Origin: CAVONB01 sp963697205
GTDB taxonomy: Bacteria; Pseudomonadota; Alphaproteobacteria; Rhizobiales; Hyphomicrobiaceae
Direction of reading: 5' to 3'
Assembly (NCBI GenBank): GCA_963697205.1
Contig: CAVONB010000007.1
Span: 124,001 to 188,000, forward strand
Length of the DNA: 64,000 nt
Shown: positions 36,555 to 44,960 of the stretch, piece by piece
How positions within the stretch are numbered: position 1 is the first letter of the stretch
Layout of the letters: every line of letters starts with the position of its first letter
Program-made: the position numbers and the translations under genes
The notes under the pieces: generated by a model
What the model was told of the DNA's origin: nothing
The model's input: the letters and a program-made list of their open reading frames with translations, nothing else
The model's database searches: none

Positions 36555-37131
36555 GCTGGGCGGTTTCGGCCTCGGGGCCGAGCTCCTTCATGGCGGCGGC
36601 GACGGCGGCGGAGGCTTGCGCGGGCTGGTAGCCGAGATTGCTCAAGGCGGAGATCGCCTCGGCTGCGGCGTGGCCGTCGGCGGGCGTGCCGCCAGCTGTG
36701 CCGGCCGGGAGGTCGAGGTTGGCGACGGTCAGCGCAGGTGCCTTGTCCTTCAATTCGGCGGTGATGCGCATGGCGAGCTTCTTGCCGACGCCGGGCGCCT
36801 GCTCGACGGCCTGCCACTGGCCGAGCGCGATGGCGTTGGCCAATTCCTGCGGTGAGAGCACGCCGAGTACACCGAGCGCCACCTTGGAGCCGACGCCCTG
36901 AATCGTCTGCAACGTGCGAAACCAGGTGCGCTCCACTTCGCTGGCAAAGCCGAACAGGCGGATCGCGTCCTCGCGCACGTGGGTGTCGATGGTGAGCGTC
37001 GCCTCGTCACCGATCTTCAGGTTGCGCAGGGCGCGCGTGGAGGCCTGGACCTCGTAGCCGACGCCGCCGACGTCGAGGATCAGGTGGCTCTCGCCGATGG
37101 CGTCGACCTTGCCGCGCAGCTTGCCGATCAT
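36520..37131 (-). CDS. ruvA: Holliday junction branch migration protein RuvA
   Basis: A 203-residue RuvA with the OB fold start MIGKLRGKVDAIGESHLILDVGGVGYEV, the helix-hairpin-helix blocks (LQTIQGVGSKVALGVLG and APGVGKKLAMRITAELKDK) and the C-terminal RuvB-contact domain (EAISALSNLGYQPAQA). It tetramerises on Holliday junctions and loads RuvB. ruvC lies 145 bp upstream on the same strand. ruvB is not downstream, unlike in most alphaproteobacteria. Confidence 0.95.
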   Translation of the reverse strand: MIGKLRGKVDAIGESHLILDVGGVGYEVQASTRALRNLKIGDEATLTIDTHVREDAIRLFGFASEVERTWFRTLQTIQGVGSKVALGVLGVLSPQELANAIALGQWQAVEQAPGVGKKLAMRITAELKDKAPALTVANLDLPAGTAGGTPADGHAAAEAISALSNLGYQPAQASAAVAAAMKELGPEAETAQLIRRGLRELAR

Positions 37132-37153
37132 GGTGGGGCTCGTGAGTGGTCAG

Positions 37154-37220
37154 GTGGTGAAGGGTGAGTCGTGAACCGGGACGTCGCAAAACACGTGGTG
37201 AAGCGGTGAGCCGTGAACCG
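37154..37220. repeat. direct repeat between ruvC and ruvA
   Basis: Two copies of a 25-26-base unit beginning GTGGTGAAG and ending CGTGAACCG (37154-37178 and 37195-37220) lie 41 bp apart. They sit in the 145-bp gap between ruvC and ruvA. No function is evident. Confidence 0.55.
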
Positions 37221-37276
37221 TCAGCGGAACCGACGCGAAAAGGGAACGGAGCGACCTGGCACCATTTCGCCGGTCA

Positions 37277-37795
37277 CTACTTTACCGCCATCACCTTCGC
37301 CTTCAACTCCGCACTCTTGCGATGGCTCGCGTGGCAGATGGCGATGGCCAGCGCGTCGGCCTCGTCGGCGCTGTCGAATTTCGCCTTGGGCAAAAGGAAG
37401 CCGATCATCGCCTGGATCTGGCGCTTTTCGGCGTGGCCGGCGCCGACGACCGTCTTCTTGACGAGGTTCGGGGGATACTCGCCGACCTTCAAGCCCTTCA
37501 TGGCGGGCGCCAGCAGCGCGATGCCGCGGGCCTGGCCGAGCTTCAAGGTGGCGCGTGCGTTGTCGTTGACGAAGGTCTCTTCGACGGCGGCCTCGTGCGG
37601 CTTGTAGCTCGCGATGATAGCCGACAGGCCTTCGTAGATCTCGCGCAGGCGCCATGCGAGGTCGCCGTCCGTTGCCGCCGCGATCATGCCGGAGGCGACC
37701 CAGGTCAGGCGGACGCCATCGGTGTCGATGATGCCCCAGCCGGTGCGTCTCAGCCCCGGATCGATGCCGATGATGCGAATCGTTTCCCCGCGCAT
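37277..37795 (-). CDS. ruvC: crossover junction endodeoxyribonuclease RuvC
   Basis: A 172-residue Holliday junction resolvase of the RNase H fold. Acidic metal ligands are in IIGIDPGLRRTGWG, AVEETFVN and DSADEADALAIAICH. It cuts RuvA/RuvB-bound junctions symmetrically. Length and motif order are normal. The 110-bp gap to the divergent ridA-like gene contains both promoters. Confidence 0.95.
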   Translation of the reverse strand: MRGETIRIIGIDPGLRRTGWGIIDTDGVRLTWVASGMIAAATDGDLAWRLREIYEGLSAIIASYKPHEAAVEETFVNDNARATLKLGQARGIALLAPAMKGLKVGEYPPNLVKKTVVGAGHAEKRQIQAMIGFLLPKAKFDSADEADALAIAICHASHRKSAELKAKVMAVK

Positions 37796-37905
37796 GCCTG
37801 CGGCTCTAGCATGGCGACAGGGGAAGTCGACAGAACGGTCGCTGCGGCTTAAGTTTCGGTGGCACCAAGGCCGATTTCGGCCACACCCGTGAGGAGTTCT
37901 CCGCC

Positions 37906-38292
37906 ATGCCGCGCCAGATCAATCCGCCCGATATCGCCAAGCCGCAGTCGAACTATGCCCAGGGCGTGATCCATGGGGCGGGCGCGGAGCGCATCGTCGT
38001 CTCCGGACAGCTCGGCGTGAAGCCGGACGGTTCGCTGGAGAAGGGCTTCGAGGCGCAGGCCGAGAGGGCCTGGATGAACGTGTTGGGTATCCTCAAAGCG
38101 GCCGGCTTCGAGACGACGCACCTCGTCAAGGTGACGACGTTCGTGGTCGAGCCGGGGCGGACGGCCACGGCGCGCGGTATTCGCGACAAGATGCTTGGCG
38201 GGCACGCCTGCGCGTCGACCTACCTGCAGATCGCGGGACTGGCACGGGACGACTTCCTGATCGAGATCGAGGCGGAGGCGGTGAAGGATTGA
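37906..38292 (+). CDS. RidA family protein
   Basis: A 128-residue YjgF/YER057c/UK114 protein. The typical blocks are VVSGQLGVKPDGS, QAERAWMNVLGILKAAGFETTHLVKVTTFVV and a C-terminal FLIEIEAEAV. RidA enzymes hydrolyse reactive enamines and imines made by PLP enzymes. The usual catalytic Arg near the C-terminus (in the GxRxxV-like segment) is not obvious here, so it may belong to a non-archetypal Rid subgroup. A terminator-like hairpin follows. Confidence 0.85.
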   Translation: MPRQINPPDIAKPQSNYAQGVIHGAGAERIVVSGQLGVKPDGSLEKGFEAQAERAWMNVLGILKAAGFETTHLVKVTTFVVEPGRTATARGIRDKMLGGHACASTYLQIAGLARDDFLIEIEAEAVKD

Positions 38293-38352
38293 AGGGGCGC
38301 AATCGTTTGCGCCGCGCGGCGCTGGCGGGGCTGCGCGCCCCTGCGCCCCGCG

Positions 38353-38380
38353 CCGGGGGACACCCCGGGCCCCGTTTTTT
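38353..38380 (+). terminator. terminator after the RidA-like gene
   Basis: CCGGGG (38353-38358) and CCCCGG (38363-38368) around a GACA loop, then GCCCCG and six T (38375-38380). Confidence 0.65.
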
Positions 38381-38401
38381 ATAACCTTGAACCGGTTCGC
38401 T

Positions 38402-38464
38402 CTCCAGCGGAGCGAAGTGACGCGCTGCGCCGCTCCGCTGGAGCCAGAAAATGCGGGTGTCCCC
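38402..38464. repeat. 13-bp inverted repeat joined to a REP core
   Basis: CTCCAGCGGAGCG (38402-38414) and CGCTCCGCTGGAG (38431-38443) form a perfect inverted repeat 16 bp apart. It is followed at 38453-38464 by GCGGGTGTCCCC, a REP core, then AATTCTTCC. The same AAGAATTGGGGACACCC junction appears, reversed, at 27049-27065. Confidence 0.75.
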
Positions 38465-38628
38465 AATTCTTCCAAGCCTGACGGGATTTGTCCGCGCCAG
38501 TCTTGCTTCTTGCATTCCGAGACTGCTGCTTTCTCGGCAGGTTGGCCGTCCGTGAGCTGCCCAATTCTGCGCTTGCTCAGTTCCGGTATGGGCCAAATTC
38601 GACGCTCGGAGGGCGCGGCGCGATGGGG

Positions 38629-38647
38629 CCTCGGGACAAGCCCGAGG
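38629..38647. repeat. REP-like palindrome CCTCGGG-ACAAG-CCCGAGG
   Basis: A 7-bp-arm palindrome followed by ATGACA. This form (CCTCGGGACAAGCCCGAGG) is a widespread extragenic palindrome in Hyphomicrobiales genomes. No gene is evident in 38381-39006. Confidence 0.7.
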
Positions 38648-38785
38648 ATGACAGCGTTGGGTGTGGAGCGTGGGATGTCCATGTCCCCTCCCGGCCCGTC
38701 GCCTCCGTGCCCTCCCAAACGCAATTGAAGGGTAACGCGACGTCGGCTGCGCTCGCGCGCGTTGTGCATCGTCCAAAGAGCAGGT

Positions 38786-38834
38786 CCAGGGGCTGCGCCC
38801 CTGGTCGGAGAGCGCGAGAGGCGAGGCCTCTCGC
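38786..38834. repeat. two tandem hairpins in the gap before the aminomutase-like gene
   Basis: Hairpin one pairs CCAGGGG (38786-38792) with CCCCTGG (38798-38804). Hairpin two pairs GCGAGAGGC (38814-38822) with GCCTCTCGC (38826-38834). A third short one, TGGCC/GGCCA, follows at 38835-38847. They lie in a 700-bp gene-free stretch and may be repetitive extragenic sequence or a structured RNA. Confidence 0.6.
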
Positions 38835-39006
38835 TGGCCGAAGGCCAACGCGCGCGCGGGTCTCTAAAGCAGGACAGGACGACTTTCCGGCAAGCCCCGA
38901 CGATACCTGCTCGGGTTCACGACATTCTTCCTGTGACCTGTCCCGGTTTTGACCTGGCAAGCCGGCCTGCTTGCCTCGGGTCGCGGCGGGGGCTACCTCG
39001 TGGGGC

Positions 39007-40089
39007 ATGACGAAGCCGGTGACCCGTTCCGCGCCGCCTGCCGCGCAGACCCTGCGCGGCATCGGCGATCTCGTGGGCGCCGGGATCGTGGCGCCGAAGG
39101 CGGCGGGTGCGCTCGAAGCGGTCGCCGCGCGGTATGCGGTGGCGGTGTCGCCGGCGATGTCGGCGCTGATCGACCGGGTCGATCCCGCCGATCCGATCGC
39201 GCGCCAATTCGTGCCGGATGCGCGCGAGCTTGTGATGCGTGCCGACGAGACCGGCGATCCGATCGGCGACGGCTTGAAGAGCCCGGTTCCTGGGCTCGTG
39301 CACCGTTACCGCGACCGCGTGCTGTTGAAGCTCACCGGCATCTGCCCCGTCTACTGCCGGTTCTGTTTTCGCCGGGAGATGGTCGGCCCGGACAACGCGG
39401 AGAACCTGACGCGCGCGCAGATCGACGCCGCGCTCGGCTACATCGCGGCGCACCCCGAGATCTGGGAGGTGATCCTGACGGGCGGCGATCCGCTGATCCT
39501 TGCGCCGGAGCGCATCGCGCAGGTGACGTCGGCGCTGGGCGCGATCGGGCACGTCAAGAGCCTCAGATGGCATACGCGCGTGCCGGTCGTCGCGCCGGAG
39601 CGTGTGAATGAAGGGCTGGTGGCGGCGCTGTCGCAGGCGCGGCCGGCGGTCTGGATTGCGGTGCATGCCAATCATCCGTGCGAGCTTACGGACACGGCGC
39701 GGGCAGCGTGCCGAAAGCTCCAGCGGGCCGGGATCGGCCTCGTCAGCCAGACCGTGCTGCTGAAAGGCGTCAACGACGACGCCGATACGCTCGAAGCGCT
39801 GCTGCGGGCGTTCGTGGAGGCTGGCATCAAGCCCTACTACCTGCATCACATGGACCGGGCGCCGGGCACCGCGCATTTCCGCACGACGATCGCGGACGGG
39901 CAGGCACTGATGACGGAGCTGCGCCGTCGCCTGTCCGGGCTTGCGCTGCCGACCTACGTGCTCGACATCCCCGGCGCGCACGGCAAGGTGGCGATCGAAG
40001 CGGCGCACATCGCGGCCGCGCCCGGCGGCGGCTATCTGGTGCGCGATGCCGCGGGGCAATACCACCGCTACGCCGACGACCCGGCGTGA
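39007..40089 (+). CDS. lysine 2,3-aminomutase-like radical SAM protein (KamA/EpmB family)
   Basis: A 360-residue radical SAM enzyme with the CxxxCxxC cluster at C113, C117 and C120 (GICPVYCRFCF). LTGGDPLIL, RWHTRVPVV and KPYYLHHMDRAPGTAHFR are conserved in lysine 2,3-aminomutases and in EpmB, which isomerises lysine for elongation factor P modification. Its length suits EpmB-type enzymes more than the longer KamA. I start at ATG 39007 (MTKPVTRSAP); an upstream frame is open but less coding-like. No efp or epmA gene is in the window. Confidence 0.83.
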   Translation: MTKPVTRSAPPAAQTLRGIGDLVGAGIVAPKAAGALEAVAARYAVAVSPAMSALIDRVDPADPIARQFVPDARELVMRADETGDPIGDGLKSPVPGLVHRYRDRVLLKLTGICPVYCRFCFRREMVGPDNAENLTRAQIDAALGYIAAHPEIWEVILTGGDPLILAPERIAQVTSALGAIGHVKSLRWHTRVPVVAPERVNEGLVAALSQARPAVWIAVHANHPCELTDTARAACRKLQRAGIGLVSQTVLLKGVNDDADTLEALLRAFVEAGIKPYYLHHMDRAPGTAHFRTTIADGQALMTELRRRLSGLALPTYVLDIPGAHGKVAIEAAHIAAAPGGGYLVRDAAGQYHRYADDPA

Positions 40090-40446
40090 GGCGGGCCTCG
40101 CGCGTGGCCGCAATGACGCGCGCTGGTCCCGAGAGGCTTGCAATTTGGCAAGCTATTTGGCTTAGTCCTGTCGAACCTGCCTCTGGACCGAGCCCGCGCC
40201 CGATATGCGCCCTGGAGCCGACACGCCCGCGAAGACGATCCGCCCCGCGATTTGCGGCCTGGCGGCGCTTTGCCCTGCGCTCGGTCTCGGCCTGCTCCTT
40301 ATTCGCCCCTGAGCCTCGACGGTTCCGGCTTCTGCCAGGGACGGGCGCTCAGGGGAACCGATCCACAGCCGCAGATGCAACTTGAGGGTCTGTCCGCGCG
40401 TGCGCGCCGGCCCGCCCCAGCAGACCGATCACGAAGGACCAAGCCG
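40090..40446. other. intergenic region upstream of leuA, no gene seen
   Basis: A 357-bp stretch that should carry the leuA promoter. I found no leucine-rich leader peptide with hairpins and no clear T-box. Confidence 0.4.
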
Positions 40447-42042
40447 ATGTCAGCCGACAGCTCCCCCGCCCAGGGTTCACCTCAACCGGGCGCTTCCGAA
40501 AAAGACCGCGTTCTCATCTTCGATACGACGCTGCGCGATGGCGAGCAGTGCCCGGGCGCAACCATGACGTTCGAGGAGAAGCTCGAGGTCGCCGACTTCC
40601 TCGACGCGATGGGCGTCGATATCATCGAGGCGGGCTTCCCGATCGCGTCGGATGGTGATTTCGAGGCGGTGCAGGCGATTGCCAGCGCGCGTCAAGCGGG
40701 CAGTGGTGGCGGGTCTCGCGCGGGCGGGCGACGCCGACATCGACCGGGCGGGCGAGGCGGTGAAGGGGGCCAAGCGGCCGCGCATCCACACCTTCATCTC
40801 GACCTCGCCGGTCCACATGAAATGGAAGCTGCAGAAGTCGCCGGAGGACGTGCTGGCGCTCGTGCAGCGCTCGGTGAAGCGGGCACGCAACCTGGTCGAC
40901 AATGTCGAGTGGTCGGCGGAGGACGGTACGCGTACCGAGCACGACTTCCTGTGCCGCTGCGTGGAGGCCGCGATCAAGGCCGGTGCGACGACGATCAACA
41001 TCCCCGATACCGTCGGCTACACGGTGCCGGAAGAGTACTTCGCGCTGTTTCAGATGGTGCGCGAGCGCGCGTGCCCAACGCCGACAAGGCGATCTTCTCG
41101 ACGCACTGCCACAACGATCTGGGCATGGCGGTCGCCAACTCGCTGGCCGGCGTGAAGGCGGGTGCGCGCCAGATCGAGTGCACGATCAACGGCATCGGCG
41201 AGCGGGCGGGCAATGCGGCGCTGGAAGAGATCGTGATGGCGATCAAGACGCGCGGCGGACGTGCTGCCCTACGACAGCGGCATCGACACGACGATGCTGG
41301 CGCGCGCGTCGCAAGCTTGTCTCGGCGGTGACGAATTTCCCCGTGCAGTACAACAAGGCGATCGTCGGTCGCAACGCGTTCGCGCACGAGAGCGGCATCC
41401 ATCAGGACGGCATGCTCAAGCATACCCAGACCTACGAGATCATGACGCCGGAATCGGTCGGGCATGGGCAAGACCTCGCTGGTGATGGGCAAGCATTCAG
41501 GCCGCAACGCCTTCCGCACCAAGCTGAAGGATCTCGGCTACGAGCTCGGCGAGAACGCGTTCGAGGATGCCTTCAACCGGTTCAAGGCGCTCGCCGATCG
41601 CAAGAAGCACGTCTACGACGAGGATATCGAGGCGCTGGTCGACGACGGCATGGCGCATGCCCACGACCGCATCAAGGTGGTTGCGCTGACCGTAATCGCG
41701 GGCACGATGGGGCCGCAATCGGCGACGTTGACGCTCGACATCGACGGCCGGCAGCAGACCGTGCAGGCGACCGGCAACGGTCCGGTCGATGCCACCTTCA
41801 ACGCGATCCAGGCGCTCGTCCCGCACGAGGCGAAGCTGCAGCTCTACCAGGTGCACGCGGTGACGGAGGGCACGGACGCGCAGGCGGAGGTGTCGGTGCG
41901 GCTGGAGGAGGGCGGCCGGACGGTGACGGGCCGCGGCGCCGATACCGATACGCTGGTCGCCTCGGCGCGGGCCTATGTCGCCTCGCTCAGCAAGCTGATG
42001 CTCAAGCGGCAGAAGACGGCCCAGGCGCAGCAGGCGCCGTAA
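40447..42042 (+). CDS. leuA: 2-isopropylmalate synthase (five frameshifts)
   Basis: LeuA condenses acetyl-CoA with 2-oxoisovalerate, the first step of leucine synthesis. Blocks in order are LIFDTTLRDGEQCPGATM, VDIIEAGFP, FISTSPVHMKWKLQKSPE, INIPDTVGYTVPEEY, the metal-site FSTHCHNDLGMAVANSLAG, NGIGERAGNAALEE, RNAFAHESGIHQDG and GKHSGRNAF, then the allosteric C-terminal domain. Frames change near 40692, 41071 (two bases), 41252, 41309 and 41462, each by a net insertion. All conserved segments survive after correction, giving about 529 residues, so I ascribe the breaks to sequence error. Confidence 0.87.
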
Positions 42043-42051
42043 CTTCGGCGT

Positions 42052-42089
42052 GGGCATGCGCCGCCGGCTCGCCGGCCCGGCGCATGCCC
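42052..42089 (+). terminator. hairpin terminator after leuA
   Basis: Perfect 12-base arms GGGCATGCGCCG (42052-42063) and CGGCGCATGCCC (42078-42089) flank a 14-base loop that is itself partly palindromic. It starts nine bases after the leuA stop. No T run follows. Confidence 0.65.
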
Positions 42090-42273
42090 GTCGCCTTCAG
42101 CCGGTCGTGCATATGATTGGCGCTCGCGTCAAAAGCGGCTAACATTTTGATGGGTTAACTCAACGGGCCTCTGGTGCTGCCCGGCTGGGGTCGTGGGCCG
42201 GTCGCAATTGGCCTCCGACAACCGCTTTGCGCCGCAGATCCGTTCAGCCCTTCAGGTCCGATCCCAACGCTCC

Positions 42274-43296
42274 ATGTCCGTGTTCTCCGACGACATCGCC
42301 ATCGACCTCGGCACCGCCAATACGCTGGTCTACGTCAAGGGGCGCGGCATCATCCTCGATGAGCCCTCGGTCGTCGCCATCCGGACGCGCGGGGGCGTGC
42401 GCGAAGTGCTCGCCGTCGGGCAGAAGGCGAAGTTGATGGTCGGGCGCACGCCGGAGAGTATCGAGACCATCCGGCCGCTGCGCGACGGCGTGATCGCCGA
42501 TTTCATCGCCACCGAGGAGATGCTGCGCCAGTTCATCAAGCGGGCGAAGTCGATCCTCGGGTTCCGCCGGCCGCGCATCCTGATCTGCGTGCCCGCGGGC
42601 GCCACGCCGGTCGAGCGCCGCGCGGTCTACGAGACGGCGATGTCGGCGGGGGCGAGCCGCTCCTATCTGATCGAGGAGCCGGTCGCGGCCTCGATCGGCG
42701 CGGGCCTGCCCGTCGACGAGCCGTTCGGTAGCATGGTGGTCGACATTGGCGGCGGGACGACCGACATCGCGGTGCTGTCGCTGGGCGGCGTGGTCCAGGC
42801 CCGCTCGCTCCGGTGCGCGGGCAACGCCATGGACGAGGCGATCATCCGCTACGTGCGGCGCAAGCATCAGCTGTTGATCGGGGAGACGAACGCGGAGCGC
42901 ATCAAGATCGAGGCCGGCAGTGCGGCGCGGGAGGTGATCGGGCGCAACACTGAAATACATATTCGTGGCCGGGACTTGCGCCAGGGGCGTGCAAAGAGCA
43001 TTGTGCTGGGGCCTCAGGACATCGCAGAGGCGCTGGAAGATCCCATCGAGCTGATGGCCGAATTCATCCAGCGTGCCATCGAGGATCTGCCGCCGGAGGT
43101 ATCGACGGACGTCTGCGAGCGCGGCATCTACCTGACGGGGGGCGGCGCGCTTCTGGACAGGCTCGACGCGGAGCTGGAACGCCTCGTCGGGGTCCGTTTT
43201 CACGTGCCGGAGAGCCCGATGCACTGCGTCGTTAAGGGCTCGGCGGAGGTGCTGGAGACGCTACCTCAGCGCGAGCACCTGTTGATCCGGCCTTGA
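42274..43296 (+). CDS. mreB: rod shape-determining protein MreB
   Basis: MreB is the actin-like protein that guides lateral wall synthesis. The 340-residue product has the phosphate loops IAIDLGTANTLVYV and VVDIGGGTTDIAVLSLGG, the hinge EPVAASIGAGLP and YLTGGGALLDRLD. I start at ATG 42274 (MSVFSDDIAIDLG), matching the family; an open frame runs 27 codons further up. It opens the mreB–mreC–mreD–mrdA–rodA operon. Confidence 0.95.
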   Translation: MSVFSDDIAIDLGTANTLVYVKGRGIILDEPSVVAIRTRGGVREVLAVGQKAKLMVGRTPESIETIRPLRDGVIADFIATEEMLRQFIKRAKSILGFRRPRILICVPAGATPVERRAVYETAMSAGASRSYLIEEPVAASIGAGLPVDEPFGSMVVDIGGGTTDIAVLSLGGVVQARSLRCAGNAMDEAIIRYVRRKHQLLIGETNAERIKIEAGSAAREVIGRNTEIHIRGRDLRQGRAKSIVLGPQDIAEALEDPIELMAEFIQRAIEDLPPEVSTDVCERGIYLTGGGALLDRLDAELERLVGVRFHVPESPMHCVVKGSAEVLETLPQREHLLIRP

Positions 43297-43374
43297 GGGA
43301 CTGCGCCCGGGCAGTCGTGCGTCGGGCGGTGCGCGTCACGCGTGCCGGGCCGCCTTGTGTAGAGCGTCGAGGAC

Positions 43375-44316
43375 ATGAGACGACGACTGCGCAACGACCC
43401 GTTCTCGCGGCGCATTGCGCCGGTGCTCGGTCGTGGCCGGATCGGCGTCACCGGTCTCGTCCTGCTCGCGGTGTCGGTTGCGCTGATGGTACTCAGCCGG
43501 ATCGATCATGGTGTCGTGCGCCAGACCCGCTCGGTGCTCGCAGAGTTGACGTCGCCGCTGGTGCGGTGGGCGAGCGTGCCGCTCGAACCGGTGCGCCGGC
43601 TGGTGCACATGGCCGGCCGCTACGGGACGCTGGCGGAGGAGAACGCGCGGCTTGCCGCGGAGAACGAGCGGCTCAAGGGCTGGCAATGGCGGGCGCGTGA
43701 ACTGGAGCAGCGGCTGATCGCGCTGGCTCCGATCGCGCGGACGGTGCCAGAGCAGCCGATGCCGTTCCTGACGGCGCGGGTGATCGCAGATTCCACCGGA
43801 CCGTTCGTGCGCGCGGCGATGATCGAGGCGGGCGCGGACCAGGGCGTGCGCAAGGGCCAGCCGGTGATCGACGTAGGCGGCCTCGTCGGTCGCGTGGTCG
43901 AGGTGACCGCGCGCACCGCGCAGGTGCTGCTGGTCACCGACCTGCACAGCCGCATCCCCGTCGAGATCGGTCACGAGCGCGTGCGCGCGATCATGATCGG
44001 CGACAACTCTCAGCAGCCGCGCCTGGAATACCTGCCGCGTGACGCCAAGATTGCGCCTGGGGCGCAGATCGCCACCTCGGGCGCGGGAGGCGGACTGCCC
44101 CGCGGCCTGCGCGTCGGGGTCGTGGCATCGGCTGAAGGCGTCTTGCGCGTTTCGCTGATGTCGCAGGCGGCGACGCCCGATTACGTCAGCGTGCTCACGG
44201 TCGATACACAGTTCGTCAATACGAGCGAGCATCGTGTGACGGCGGGCACGGCCGGGGCTGGGCGTGCTGCGCACGAGGCGCGCGAGAGGACGGCGCGGGA
44301 GGCGGTGCGGCCATGA
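43375..44316 (+). CDS. mreC: rod shape-determining protein MreC
   Basis: A 313-residue bitopic protein. An N-terminal membrane segment (GVTGLVLLAVSVALMVLS) is followed by a coiled coil (YGTLAEENARLAAENERLKGWQWRARELEQRL), then two beta-barrel domains with RVIADSTGPFVRAAMIEAGADQGVRKGQPVID and GLVGRVVEV. MreC links MreB to the PBP2–RodA synthase in the periplasm. Its C-terminal tail is Ala/Arg-rich. It ends with an ATGA overlap onto a 47-codon frame that leads toward mreD. Confidence 0.93.
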   Translation: MRRRLRNDPFSRRIAPVLGRGRIGVTGLVLLAVSVALMVLSRIDHGVVRQTRSVLAELTSPLVRWASVPLEPVRRLVHMAGRYGTLAEENARLAAENERLKGWQWRARELEQRLIALAPIARTVPEQPMPFLTARVIADSTGPFVRAAMIEAGADQGVRKGQPVIDVGGLVGRVVEVTARTAQVLLVTDLHSRIPVEIGHERVRAIMIGDNSQQPRLEYLPRDAKIAPGAQIATSGAGGGLPRGLRVGVVASAEGVLRVSLMSQAATPDYVSVLTVDTQFVNTSEHRVTAGTAGAGRAAHEARERTAREAVRP

Positions 44317-44443
44317 CGGAGGGCGGCGGACCATCCAGTGATGTCCAGGTCGCGGTGACGGCACCGGCGGCTGTGACGGCATCGGTGGCGGGGCGCATCG
44401 GTTGGCCGCTTGTGTCGGTCCGCGCGGCCGAGGGAGGGCGCAG

Positions 44444-44956
44444 ATGGCGCGCATAAGCCTGGCCCTGCCGAGCGGCGTCGTATTGCTGCTGTCGCTGATG
44501 GCGGCCCTGCCGTGGGGCGTCACGGTGCCATCGCGCTTCGCGCTCAGCCTGTTGCCCGTGCTCGCGATCATCCATTTCACGCTGATGCGGCCGACGCTCG
44601 CGCCGAGCCCGGTGGCGTTCGCATGCGGTCTGATGCTCGATGTCCTGACCTATGGGCCGCTGGGCTACTGGGCTGCGATCAACGTGTGCGCTCAGATGCT
44701 GAGCGCGCTTGCCGCGCCGTCGGGCGACGGGCGGTCGGTCGGGCGCGCCATTCTCGTCGGCGTGCTGATGGCGGTGCTGGCACTGCTCAGCTGGGCGATC
44801 GCGTCGCTGGCCTTCAACGAGGTGGCGGCCTGGCGCCCGATCGCGGTCGCCGTCGCCATCGCGGGGCTGTGCTATCCACTACTGGTGCGCCTGTCCCGGC
44901 CGCTCGAGCGGGCACTGGCGGCGTCAGAGCCCCTGCATCTGGAGCGGGGAGGCTGA
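44444..44956 (+). CDS. mreD: rod shape-determining protein MreD
   Basis: A 170-residue membrane protein with about five spans and the MreD hallmarks FTLMRPTLAPSPVAFACGLMLDVLTYGPLGYWAA. It helps connect MreC to the elongasome. I start at ATG 44444 (MARISLALPSG), with GGAGGG upstream. An ATG overlapping the mreC stop (44313) opens another frame of 47 codons that ends at 44456; a missing base in between would make that the start of a longer MreD. Confidence 0.9.
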   Translation: MARISLALPSGVVLLLSLMAALPWGVTVPSRFALSLLPVLAIIHFTLMRPTLAPSPVAFACGLMLDVLTYGPLGYWAAINVCAQMLSALAAPSGDGRSVGRAILVGVLMAVLALLSWAIASLAFNEVAAWRPIAVAVAIAGLCYPLLVRLSRPLERALAASEPLHLERGG

Positions 44957-44960
44957 GGCC

